NCBI GenBank assembly: GCA_030549495.1
Contig: JAUIRK010000927.1
Coordinates: 1-64,000, forward strand
Source of the DNA: Nectonema munidae
Lineage: Eukaryota; Nematomorpha; Nectonematoida; Nectonematidae
DNA: 64,000 nucleotides
Direction of reading: 5' to 3'
Shown: positions 1 through 11,648 of the stretch, one piece after another
Numbering within the stretch: the stretch's first letter is position 1
Layout of the letters: every line of letters starts with the position of its first letter
Position numbers and translations under genes: made by a program
The notes under the pieces: generated by a model
The model's database searches: none
Told to the model about the DNA's origin: nothing
The model's input: the letters and a program-made list of their open reading frames with translations, nothing else

Positions 1-420
1 AATGTCTCCATGCACATCACATCCCGCTATAAGTGAAAAACTGAATATTTTGGACTAGATCACTTGGCGTCATAAGAGTTAGAGACGCCATTGAGTTTGG
101 GGTTTTTTTATCATATTATTATCTCATTTACAACGCTAATTGACTTATCACATTATTCCCTTTTTCATACTGAAAAAGTACATAAATTAGTTAATGACAT
201 GCACTCAAAATCTATTAAAACCATAAAAATATCAGACCAAGTCACTGACTCACTGTGGGTCGGGGAAACAATTATTTATTTTGACTTGTACTTGGTCCGA
301 GCGGCACCGAGGGTTTTGGCGCTCTTTGGTTGCACTGCTGCCTTGTAGCAACACAAATAAAATGTTTTTAAAGTGATATTTATCAGACCCGCATGTAGCA
401 CATTATTAGTTCGATGTTTA

Positions 421-457
421 AAGTGGGTGTACCCGCATTTTGCAGCAAAAGGGTTAA
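421..457. mobile_element. possible piggyBac-type terminus (right end)
   Basis: The stretch ends in GCAGCAAAAGGG followed by TTAA (454-457). Read from the other strand this is TTAACCCTTTTGCTGC, the usual form of a piggyBac-superfamily end with its TTAA target site. No matching left end lies in the window, so the element body would be upstream of position 1 or lost. This rests on a short motif only. Confidence 0.3.
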
Positions 458-710
458 AAGAGCTCAAGAGGAAAAGATAATAAAATCACAATACGGAAAG
501 ATATGAAACAGCCAACCTTCAATACTCGCTTCAAACAAATTGAACAACAGTGAAAAAACTGGAGCAAATTAAAGAGCTGAAAATTTACGTGTATTCCACA
601 ACACACGGAAAAAAATTGGCACCGCTTCTCTGTGTTACACCCTCCATGACCCCCAGAAAAGAGCTCATGACCCCTTTGGGGGTCATGATCCACAGTTTAA
701 GAACCCCTGC
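455..710. mobile_element. hAT-like remnant with terminal motif
   Basis: The right edge, read on the minus strand, begins CAGGGGTTCTTAAACTGTGG. This is the typical opening of many hAT non-autonomous elements. Just inside it is a hairpin with 9-bp arms (CATGACCCC 666-674 and GGGGTCATG 679-687). Minus-strand reading frames here are short and not convincing as a transposase. The other end is not identified. Confidence 0.4.
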
Positions 711-719
711 CTTAGGGTG

Positions 720-2660
720 TTATAACCCGCAGTATGGAAACGACTGCCCTTATTTATATATATGTTGTAAAAGTTTTTTTAAGTATATTTGGATGTTGTT
801 TTATTTGACGTCTCTCGCTCCCTCTTTTCGCCATACTATTTCACCGTGCGATGCTAGTTAGTGTATTTTGCGAACGTGTAGTTATTTTCTGTTTTGAGCT
901 CATATAGGATATAATAATATCCTACTAATTTAAAAGACTTTCACCTTCAAAATACTACGTTTTAAAAAGGTTGAAAATCACCGTTAAAACAAATTTTCTA
1001 GATGTGCGAATAGTAAAAAGTATTTGGACGTGCCAAAACAATTTATCAGTTTTTTTTAACTAAGATTTGTGTACACTTTTTATTTTTAATTGTTTTAAAT
1101 TAAGTAATGTTTTTTAGTTTAACTAATTGAATAAAACTAAGCATAAATAATTATAGGTGTATAGTTAAATTTAATTGAAACAGGAGTGTTGGTCTATTGC
1201 TTTATCATCATTAATTCACTTTTTATTCATCTCTTCCTTTTAGATAGCTAATCCCAAAGTCAGTATTGTCAAATGCAGTTTTTGCAATAAAAAGTAAGAT
1301 TGGATTCTCTTTCTTTATTTTACAACATAAATGGGAAGGTTAAAACTATCAGTTCATCCATTTCCACATTTTATCAAAGAAAATGATAACTTTAAACAGC
1401 GTAAGTCAAACAAGAGGTTTTATGCTAAAGACTTTGAACAAAAAATTCAAAAATAATATCGTTTATTCTCCAACAAAAAACTCAAAAATTCAACAACAAA
1501 GTTTTGGAAGGAAGTTTGGAATAGGAGATGAAATATTATTAGAACCTAAAGGAGTTTCATTTAAAGTTGCATGCATTTGTTCGGGGTTTTCTAATGTAAC
1601 AGAAGTTATATCACATTCTCCTTCCCAGAATTATTAGGCTGATGAATTTTAATTTTTAAATCGTCTGATATTTTGTTCTTTTTCAAGAAATAAACTGCAA
1701 AAATTTGCAATAAGCAAAAGTAAACTATAATCAAATGATCAATCAACTAACACACATACAAAATAAACTGATATACTAATTTTTAATTAACTTTTTTTAA
1801 GATGTCATATAATTAGACACAGATAACTAAAATATCTCTTGTTTTTATATCTAATTTGTTCTCTCAAATTTAATTTACTTTTGAAAAATTAAAATATACC
1901 CGGAAAATAATTTAAATTATCTAAAATGTATCAAAAGTTTGAAAAAAATATTACTGAGATTACATAAATAAAAGTTTTTAAGTGAAGTTTTTAAGAGTTC
2001 CACTGTCAGCGTATGAAATAAGAGAAAGTCTAGTGCCCAATAGGAATAAATATGATTATATCAAAAAAAGAGGGCCTAGAAAAATATTTTCGTTGCTATA
2101 TAGTTTTTTTCATATCTTAGACTTAGACAAACATAATAGTAAATTAAAAAAGATATTGTTCTTAGATTCAAGATTGGTTGTTTTTATGAGATCATCAACA
2201 TTCAGACCATTTTATCAATTAATAGTGAATTGAGGTCTTCATTTTGTGGAAATCTTAGAACGACTTATGGAATTAGTCTTTCTATTGGATATCTTTAACT
2301 ATGGGCTATGTGAAACATTTTGCTACTAATTATTTGTGAGTTTTTCTGATTATTGTGAAGAACAGCAGGTTTATTGATTTTTTATTTTAACATGGAAAGC
2401 AGGTAGATAAATCAACAATGAATCGCTATCTGAGTCAAATTTATTTCGATATATTTATAGGTGTAGAACAATTCGTTTTTAAAATAATAGTATTAAAATT
2501 TGAAACACCAAATTTTGAGACCTGAATCTGTGAGTAATGAACATGTTTAATAAGATTTATGCGGAGAGAGAATTTATGAAAAAACTGGATTTAAACTTTC
2601 ATGCAATTTATTTTCAGTATTGATCAAGTGATCTTCTTTATCACTTTTTAGGTTTAGATT
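720..2660. other. AT-rich stretch without a recognised gene
   Basis: Only short open frames are present. Two pieces look mildly protein-like. One, at about 1243-1292, lies between an AG and a GTAAG and carries a CxxC pair. The other, at 1331-1453 on the + strand, starts MGRLKLSVHPFPHF. Neither was matched to a family and they may be chance or relics. Nothing else is supported. Confidence 0.4.
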
Positions 2661-4112
2661 GGATTTAATATCTCTTCGCTTACCACACATAGGCTTTTTA
2701 CTCCATTCAGCATTTTCAATGTGTTTTTTCTTGTAATAATATATATATATAACGTACCAAATGATTACTATTTAATTTTGTCTCATTTTGTGAGGCAAAA
2801 GTAGATGTCAATTTCAAAATATTCCTAATCTCACAGACTCCATTTTTTTGAGGTTTTTCTGCAAAAGCTTTTTTTGAGGTTTTTCTCAAGTACCAAAAAA
2901 TCTTTTTCTTTGAAATTTTTAAATTTCGATTTTAAAAGAGCATGAGTGAAATTCCATGCATAATAAGCTAAAGTGCTTACTTCATAATTGTCTAAGAACA
3001 TTCTAACCATTACAAAACGTAGTTTTAAAATAAATTTTAACGCCATCTAGGTTTGATAATTTTTAGTTTTCGTCTGATTCCATATTTCATACCTTTTTCA
3101 TATAATTTGTATCTACAAGTAACTATATGAAAATGAATTTTTAGGAACTGAAAACACAATTTATAAAAACATAGAGAATTTCTGAAAGGAGAAAAATGAG
3201 TGTGAAAAGTGATCGAGATTTTCAAAAAAAAAAAGAACAGTGCAAGATAAAAAATCAAATCAATATTGCTATATTTTCCTAAAATAAAACTCAATTCAAT
3301 GAAAATGGACTTTGAAATGTCAAAAATATCATTTTCACTAAGAAAACACAAAACAAAAATTTAATTTTAAAAAGTTTATTACAAAAAAGAACATAAGTCT
3401 AACAAAAAGTTAAAAAAAACTGAAAATTAAAATAACGATACTATTCTTGTTTTTGATAAAATCTGGCTGAACAGTAAAAAAAGCAAATATAATACTTGAA
3501 TGACAATTAGAGCACAATGATTCACTCAGAGTAAAAACATTTTCTAGTACCCCTCATTCTAAAAAGAAATTCAATAATTGAACAGTATCATCTTGAAGAA
3601 CTGCTTTTGAATGTTGGGAATCCTAGAGGGAACCCATAATAAAAAAAGAAACTTGTGATTGGCCTTGACATTTGATTAATATTAGCACAAACGTTCATTT
3701 AAATAAAACAAAGCTTCCGTGAAGAAGTTTTTAAAAAAACTTTTTTACCTCTTTCTGTATAGGAAATGCATTGCTAGGACAGCTGTGCTTAAAAGTGACT
3801 GATGAGTTTTAACCACTATATCTTGAAAATTCGACGGTTTCCGTCCATCTTCTACTGTATTTGTAATTAGTGAAGTCTCTAGACACTCTATTGAAATAAT
3901 CAACTCCACTTTTGTATTTATTACATAAAATCAAGCTTTCAGGTTTTTTATGTGATGTGACAAAATCACCTTTATTATGCTACAATCACGGAGCAAGCTT
4001 CGTTTACTACTGTTGGGCTGTTTACTCCAATGTGTTTTTCAAGTCCCATTTCTCAAAATGAAAAAAATATACAATCAACAAAAATTCCTGCACTTACCTC
4101 TCGTTCATTATT

Positions 4113-5962
4113 TCAGATAAAAACAAAATTTATAAAAAAAAAATTCATCATAATTTTAGCAACTACTTTTGTATCAAATGGAGGAGCTCTTTTGCAACGA
4201 GCACACTTGCGCGTACCTCTCGTTCTTGGCTTGCAATCGGGTACAAAACAATATCCCCTGCTAGAAGAAAGAGCTTCTGAGATTGCAGGAGGTGCAGGAA
4301 ATCCGAAGTAAGACAAAGCGCTCTTTATCGGCAAAGAAATTTGAGCAATAAGTGAACGATTTAGCATTGATTGTCTGCCTAGGCTTAGGGACAAGCTTTT
4401 CAAAAAAACTTTTCTTCCTCCCTTTTTTGTAGAGATAGCTTTTTCGGAGCAATTGTGCTGGAAAATAACCCATGAATTGTAAGCTGCAATGTCTATATAA
4501 TTGGTAAATATCGCCATAGTCCAGCGCCTACTCGGTTTGTAACAGGTATATTCCCTTGCCATTCGGTTGAAACTGTCAACACCACATTTATTTTCATTAT
4601 AACATAATATTGTTTCTGGGTTGCTTTTGTTATTTTTATGGTTACACTTCTTGTGTGTTGTGAAGACAAAACGTATACAGGCTTGAAATTTTTTTTAGCA
4701 TGTTTCAATGGTATGTATATTGAAAGCGATGCAAACCTACTATACACTATTTTGCTCTCAGTCTCTTGTAAGTTGAGAGTTTTCAAATACTTAGGTTTGA
4801 GTAAAGCCGGTACAAATCTATGATTTGGATTAACAGTACCGCAAATAGTCAAGTGTAGTCCAAAGACCACTCTGCTAATTCGTGTGATGTGAAGAAGCGA
4901 TCTAAATATATTCCACAGCCTTCAGGCAACTGACACTGTCAAATCAATCGCTTACAAACTGTAAGACTGGAGAAATAGTTTTTATCCGTTAGACCAGTAA
5001 CGTAAAGCTTAGGTTTCATTACATAGAAAGTTTTAGAATCGTTCAAATGGAACATTTTCATTCCATAGTGGCCTGGTTTTATTCTATCATAAACCTTTAC
5101 ATGCGAACCACATCTAAATTTGATTAATTGCTCGTCAATTGTGACGGAGTCAAGTGGTGTCCAAAATTTATGGCACTTATGAAAAAAACTATCATGAAGG
5201 TATCTTATTGGTGATATTTTGTCGTTTCTATCCCTTAGAGTACTGTCGTCAAACCTAATGAAAATGTGAATAAACATAAACATACGTCTGCCAATTGCTG
5301 CTCTAAGGAAGGGATCTCCAGTTTTTGAAAATAACTAACGCGTGATAATTTTTTGGTCTTTATTTTGGCCTATATGAAGGATACAACCAAAGTAAGCTTA
5401 AAGATCGGAAATTTCAAATCTTTCGTAGCAGCTCGTTAGTTCTTCCAACTTGCAATTGGCATTACTAATAAAAATAAGATTACTAATAAATTACCTGTAG
5501 TTTTCTGCAGCTTTTTTTTCTAGTCATATCAACTATATAACTCATAAGATTAACATAAAAAAAAAGCTTGAAGATGTCAAATTCATTTCTCATTCCCACT
5601 GCTTCATTTGAAGGTCCAAATGGCCTAGATGAAAGATTACGTCTGTTACGGCTCAAATTAGGGCCAATAACAGGGTTTAGAGGGGTCCACGTAAATTCAG
5701 TTGCATCTGGAGCCAAAAGGCTATCATCATCTATGATTTCATCCCGATTTTCTAAATCATCATCAGAGTTATCAAAACTTTCAACTTCAAACTCTTCTGA
5801 ACTTTGAAAAATATCAGAAGCTATATCTTCAGAGCATTCATAAAGCTCCTCTTCGTTGGATTCAGTAGAGGAAGAAGATGGAGAACTCATATTTTGTATA
5901 GTTGAAGTTAGCAAAGATGATGTAGTGAAACAGAACAATAACTGTTTGCGTATGAAAATCAA
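4113..5962 (-). pseudogene. piggyBac transposase relic
   Basis: Read on the minus strand, the N-terminal part (5962-5483; a later Met at about 5890 begins MSSPSSSS) is acidic and Ser-rich. It then shows WTPLNPVIGPN and FKLFF, as in piggyBac proteins. The block at 5283-4939 contains RFDDSTLRDRNDKISPI, TIDEQLIKFR and KPGHYGMKMF, the DDE_Tnp_1_7 core. The block at about 4830-4640 contains CGTVNPNHRFVPALLK and the KKNFKPVYVLSS segment. The C-terminal block at 4562-4113 contains REYTCYKPSRRWTMAIFTNY, then a long basic stretch and Cys pairs. The order fits the family (usually about 550-600 aa). Several frame changes and stops separate the blocks, so it is not functional. This is a plain DNA transposon gene, not a host gene. 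Confidence 0.9.
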
Positions 5963-6479
5963 TAACCGTGCAATGAGAAACCGTAGATAGATTTATCTGA
6001 TTGTTTATTCTTTCCAAGGATTTCACACATCTTGATTATTACGATAATGCAAGATTTGCGTCACAACGAGTTGATCGATATCTTTAGCCCTATTAGTGCT
6101 ACGCCCCCCCCCCCTTGGCTAAAAAATTAATTGTAGAAAATTGGCTGAATCATATTCCTTCAAATTTTGTGACTTTTCCTAAAATCGCTAGCTGCATCTT
6201 TTGAAACCATTTTCATGGTAGTTGAATGACCCCTTCATGTCCAAAACTGTCAATCAAAATAAAAAAAATTTATTTTTCAGCAAAATTTTGATATTTACTG
6301 TACTTAACCTTATAACTTAGGATCTATATTATATAATACCCTGAAAATTTATAATTATATACAGTTTAGAACGCATAACACTTTATATATTTAATTTTTT
6401 CAATAATCATGGCTACTTTTTAGAAAATGTCAATCAAAATTTTGATTGATCAAAAATATATCTAATAAAATATACTTTC

Positions 6480-7850
6480 AAATTTTACATAAAATATATG
6501 TTTTTATACTAAATCGGTCATGCTGTTTTCATTTCTGAACTCATTTTTTACATTTAGGATATGAAAATACCTATATGTGTTAATCAAATTTGCGGTTTAC
6601 TTCTGAAAATTGTCTCCAAAAACATTCCTTCACATTTTACATAAAAACATATGTGTTATACTAAATCGGACATGCTGGTTTCATTTCTGGACTCATTTTT
6701 TACGTTTAGGATCTGAAAATACCTATAAGTGTTAATTAAATTTGCGGTTTACTTCTAAAAATTGTCTCCAAATACATTCATTCAAATTTTACAATGAAAT
6801 ATATGTTTTATAACAAATCAACCATGCTGTTTTCATTTCTGAACTCATTTTTCACATTTAGAGGTTTTAAAATATCAGTCAAAATTTGCGGTTTACTTCT
6901 AAAAGCTATCTCCAAAAATATTCTATAAATTTTACATGAAATATTTGTTTTTATAACAAATCGATCATGCTGTTTTCATTTTTGAACTCATTTTTTACAT
7001 TTAGGATTTGGAAATACCTATAAGTATTAATCAAATTTGCGGTTTACTTCTGAAAATTGTCTCCAAAAATATTTTCTTGAAATATATGTTTTAATACCAA
7101 ATCAATCATGCTGGTTTCATTTCTTGACTCATTTTTTACGTTTAGGATGTGAAAATACATATAAGTGTTAATCAAATTTGCGGTTTACTTCTAAAAATTA
7201 TATCAAAAACATTCATTCAAATTTTACAATTAAATATATGTTTTTATACCAAATCAACCATGCTAGTTTCATTTATGGACTCAATTTTTGCAGTTTGAAT
7301 TTGAAAATACATATAAGTATCACTTAAATTTGCGTTTAGTTCTAAAATTTGTTTTTATAGCAAATATATCATGATGATTTCATTTCTGAACACAGTTTTC
7401 GCATTTAGAGGTTTTACTGCTAGTGTCAATCAAATTTGCGGTTTATGTTTGAAAACTATATCCCAAAATATTCTCTCTAATTTTAAATGAAATATATGTT
7501 TTTATACCAATTCGACCATGATAATTTTTATTTCTGAAATCATTTTTTGCATTTAGAGGTTTTAAATGTCTGAAAGTGTCAATAAATTTTCGATTTACGT
7601 CTAATGTCTGCAGAAATATTTTTGAAATTTAAATAAAATATGTGTTTTTATGCCAAATGGAAGATGCTGGTTTCATTTTTGGACTCAGGTTTGGCATTTA
7701 TGGTTTTAAAATATCTGAAAGCTTGAATAAGAATTGCGGTTTACTTCTAGATACTGTTTTCAAAAATATTTTCAAAAAAATAAAATATCTGTTTTATACC
7801 AAATCGACTATGCTTATTTTATTTCTGTACTGGATTTTGGATAATACGGT
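6480..7850. repeat. tandem array, about 150-bp unit, 9-10 copies
   Basis: Each unit contains a CATGCTG-like word, then TTTCATTTCTGAACTCATTT, a GGATxTGAAAATAC word and TTTGCGGTTTACTTCT. The CATGCTG position recurs near 6520, 6670, 6822, 6967, 7108, 7259, 7369, 7517, 7662 and 7809. The spacing of about 110-155 bases shows diverged copies with small indels. The array lies wholly inside the nested element. Confidence 0.85.
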
Positions 7851-9549
7851 TAAAAAATATCTCGAAGTGGCAATTGAATTAGTAAGGTATGCCTGAAAAA
7901 CAGTTCTGTAAAAAAAATTCAAAAAATGGCTGCATATTAGGTATATAGTAAAAATATACTTTTTTTTTGTATATTTTGGCTTATAATACTTTCTACAATC
8001 ATCTTAGGTATGAAATATTTATTAAAAAAAAATAAAACGTATTATAAAATCTTTTGAAAATTTGTATGAGAGAAGGAACCAAGTTGAAAACTAATTGAAA
8101 AGAGAACATGTGATCAAAACAAATAATTAAAAAAAATATGTATCTTGACTAAATGGAAGATCTACAATGTTCTAATGAACTAGGAAGTGGTTTAATTATA
8201 TAATATTAGATGCTTCAAAAAAGATTTTGACTGTGAAAAAAAAGTTTCTCTTTTACAAATGAAAAATATTTAAATCTATAGCTTATCATCTAGGATTACA
8301 GTTAACATTTAGCTAAGATGGGTAGGAAATCTGAAAATTTAGAATAGGTCAGATTTATCAAAAATGGCACAGGTGCCAATATGTGAGAATTTAGTCACTA
8401 TCAAGATATTTTTAATTTAAATTGAATTTGTCCATCTTTTTCCTTTTGTGTCAAAGAGATAATTTTTTAGATGAAGAACGTTGACAACTTTTTGTAATTG
8501 AACAATCAACATCACGAATGATTCATCAGAAAAAATCCTTTGAAATAAGAGTGGTTGACAAATATTCAGGCTTGATAATAAAATACACGATACTGATAAA
8601 AAAAAGTCTAAGATCACCAAGAAGATTCTTTAATCAGAATGCTTTGAGAGAGGAAAAAAGTAATTTTATCCTTATAAAAAAATTTTCAAACACACTTTGA
8701 AGAATATAAATTTCTAATGAAAAAAGAGCTACCAAAAAATGATCATAGAATGAATACCAAAATTACATACTGTAAATTATAATATGACGTAGAGACTACG
8801 AGCCAATAACGAATTTGTAGCCGAAAAGATGGAGGTCCTATCGAGTTACATAAGTTACTGTAGAATGAAATATTTTGAGTGAATTAAACACCTAAAGTTA
8901 GTTTATTAAATAAATTAAGAAAATAATTACCAGAGAAATACTGCAAGTAGAAGTTATTTTTATGTTTATATATTTGACATTGATTTACAGGTTTAATCGA
9001 TTTTTTGACAGGTTTTATTGATTTCATAAAAAATGAACATCACCATTAAATTCTGCATACTTGAAATGTATAAAAAACTTTAAAAGAATCAAAATTTTAA
9101 TTTTGACATGGGCTGTAATATTTAAATTATTTTGTCAGGTTTGACTAATTTTTTATAAAAAAAAAAGCAATATAACCAGTAAACACAGCCTACTTGAAAA
9201 TGGGTATATGTGTGTAAAAAACATTATATAATTATTTAGATAAAAAGTTCTTTTTTTGAGATGAGTTGTCATATGTAAATCACTTTTTTGACAGGTTTGA
9301 ATGATTTTCATAAAAAATGAACCACTGAATTCAGCATATTTTAAAATGGGTATACATGTGTAAAAAACTTTATATACTTAATTAGATAAAAATTCCTTTT
9401 TGAGATGAGCTGTCAAATATAAATCAATTTTTTGACAGGTTTGATTGATTTTGATAAAAAATGGACATCACCACTGAATTCAGCATCGTTGAAATATATA
9501 TGTAACATTAAAAATATTTATAAAAACTTATTAATCTCTGAGAAAAATA

Positions 9550-9588
9550 GGGGGGGGGGGGGCACTTTACGCCCCCCCCCCCCCCCCC
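9550..9588. repeat. G-tract/C-tract hairpin
   Basis: A run of 13 G (9550-9562) is followed by CACTTTACG and a run of 17 C (9572-9588). The two runs can pair as a hairpin, and each could form a quadruplex or i-motif. The opposite end of the same element carries 11 C (6104-6114) just inside its inverted repeat. Run lengths may be unreliable in an assembly. Confidence 0.7.
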
Positions 9589-10132
9589 ATCACTTGAGCG
9601 GACAAATTTTGCCCAGCACTAATAGGGTTAGTGGTCGTTATTCGAGGTGTTTGGTGCTGGGAGAAAGATATAAATTATGCACTGTGCACAGCTATGTATA
9701 ATGTATTGATGATTTTTATGGAAGACCTCTTCTGTTCATAGAGTAACATGCCATTGCTGAGTTCATAGTGACTTACATTTCGTGTTTTTCCATAAATAAA
9801 TTTTTTTATAATATATTGAATCAATTTTATTCTTTTGTTCATAAAATAGTTGGATTTTAAACTTTGTAGCATTAGAAATAAAAATTTAAAATAGATGGCG
9901 CTCAATTTTTTAGGGTTTTTTAAACACAAAAAAATGTGTTTTTTCGAATTTTACCTTTTTTTATAATTCATCAAGTATAATCTATGAGGACAATTATAGG
10001 CTGATATAAAGTAAAATTGTGGCACTAAAATTCCAGACCATGCTTAAAAACAATTTATTTTGAATATGGGCTTTTTACTCCATTATGGTGGTAATGGTGT
10101 TGCATCAAAACAGTGTGGTAAGCGAAGGTTAA

Positions 10133-11367
10133 GATTATTATCAATGTTATTAATTAGGTTTTTGAGAGTTCTGGTAAATTCGAACCAACCAACCCACTTT
10201 TGAATGAAACTTTGTACACCTTTTTTGATGTATATATGTCATATTAAGTTTCATATTTTTTCTGCATGCCAGCTTTAATTTTTCCCCATTTTAGGACATT
10301 TTTAGCTTCGTCAAAAAAGAAATATTTATTTTTATACCTTCTCGCAACTTTCCTGTTTTTAATAACTGCAATTCTCCTTCTGGTAACTTTTCAATATAAA
10401 ATGCATTATATGTTTTATTATTTATAAAATGCATTACATTTTTCTTTGCTATCTGTTGCAATGAGTTATGTCACTGTTTCATAGACAATTTTTTGCGTTA
10501 CAGTCTAAACAATTGCTAAGCATTAAAAGGGTTAGATGTAGTCATATCTTTTTAGTTGAATACGTTTATTTTTATATTTCAGATAAGTAGGGGTAATCAT
10601 TTTCAATTCTCTGATTAAGATAATTATTTTTATTCTTATAATTCTATAAAGTTAAGCAGAAGTAATGTTAGGAATTATTTTTTATTGCTGTCATGATACT
10701 TTACGTTTATATATTTATGACACAAACTTAAATTAGTTAAACTTAAATATTTTCTTTTGGTGCCATAGAAGGAATATTAGATTTAACGACAAGAACAAAA
10801 AGAAAGCAATTGAGAATAATATGAAATATAAATTTCGAAGATTATAAATATATAGTGTTTAAAATGCTATAAAGATTGATAGAACTTAGATTTTAGCCAC
10901 CATTTTGAAAGCAGTATGAACTACGATTAATTGTTTTTTTGTTAAATTCTATAAATTGAAGTAATTTTTCTATTTGAAAACAACGCCATTTTACTCAGTG
11001 TATGATTTTATAATGAAAATTTTAGATTTTACTGAAAATATAATTTTTGAAATCAACATTTTTTAGCAAGATTTGGTGATTTATATTGTATATTATATTC
11101 TTTTCATACAATTTTCAATTTTTTTAAGCTAATTCCTTATTTTTATTAGGTTACATCTCTTCACAAAAAAGACAAAGTAGGATTTAAAGTTGGTTACATA
11201 CGTATGATTTTATTTATATTTTAACGTAATTTAAACTACTGTGTAAAATTTAAATTTATTTCGTTCAGAAGGCGAAATTGATTGAATTTACAAAAAAATA
11301 ATTTTTATGTACTTTTAAATTTTTGCAAGAAGTTTGCTGACCCAGTCTTGCCAATCAGAAATTTTCT
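10133..11367. other. AT-rich non-coding stretch
   Basis: No open frame of note, no terminal repeats and no recognisable family was seen. A GGGTTAG word near 10530 resembles the edge of the nested element but has no partner. Confidence 0.5.
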
Positions 11368-11648
11368 AATACGTTTAGAAGAAATTAAAATGGAAGCTTC
11401 CTTATTTTGTATGAAATGAAAAATTATCCTATCCCATAAAACGAATATACAGATATAGATATATAGAAATCCAAGAATAACATTCTTGTTATATTGAAAT
11501 TGAAAAATATTAGGATCCGCGTTGTGGTGTCGGTGCTAAAATATCTGACTCCGATCCCAACTACTTAAACAACCCACCTTTTACTTCAAATAGTTAAAAT
11601 TTTTAAATATTTATTCTCAAATCTTACTTTTGGAATCTACTTGATATG
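11368..11648 (+). repeat. 281-bp repeat, copy 1 (identical to 34434-34714)
   Basis: From AATACGTTTAGAAG to TTGATATG this block matches 34434-34714 in the same orientation. I saw no substitution or indel, and the offset stays constant at 23,066. It includes a CTGACTCCGATCCCAACT segment related to the GACTCC-rich repeats at about 28.5-28.75 kb. No coding frame is present. Confidence 0.9.

Larger units (their letters stand above)
6088..9627. mobile_element. nested non-autonomous DNA element, 3.5 kb
   Basis: The ends are a 13-bp perfect inverted repeat, CCCTATTAGTGCT at 6088-6100 and AGCACTAATAGGG at 9615-9627. Each is flanked directly by TTAG (6084-6087 and 9628-9631), which looks like a 4-bp target duplication. 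A CCC start next to a TTAA-like tetramer suggests a piggyBac-like element, though TTAG rather than TTAA is unusual. The interior has no coding capacity. It holds a tandem array (about 6480-7850), AT-rich spacer and repeats with the motif TTTGACAGGTTTGATTGATTTT (about 8990-9450). Both ends have C/G homopolymer runs beside the repeats. It is inserted upstream of the piggyBac transposase relic. Confidence 0.65.
2669..10128 (-). mobile_element. piggyBac-type transposon, decayed, with a nested insertion
   Basis: Both edges abut TTAA (2665-2668 and 10129-10132). The ends share a 15-bp inverted repeat: CTTCGCTTACCACAC at 2674-2688 and its complement at 10113-10127. The left end carries about five extra bases between TTAA and the repeat. 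A subterminal motif like GGGCTTTTTACTCCA recurs at about 2691, 4014 and 10067. The minus-strand transposase relic (4113-5962) lies inside. A second element (6088-9627) sits just upstream of that gene. Without it the host element would be about 3.9 kb, a plausible size for an autonomous piggyBac. Ends and target site are seen directly; grouping them as one element is inference. Confidence 0.65.

Noticed and set aside
91-348. 85-codon open frame on the + strand
   Set aside because: Low-complexity AT-rich start, no motif, no splice context; probably chance.
6480-7850. CRISPR array
   Set aside because: The units are about 150 bp, diverged and contiguous, with no constant short repeat and unique spacer pattern; a eukaryotic tandem repeat.
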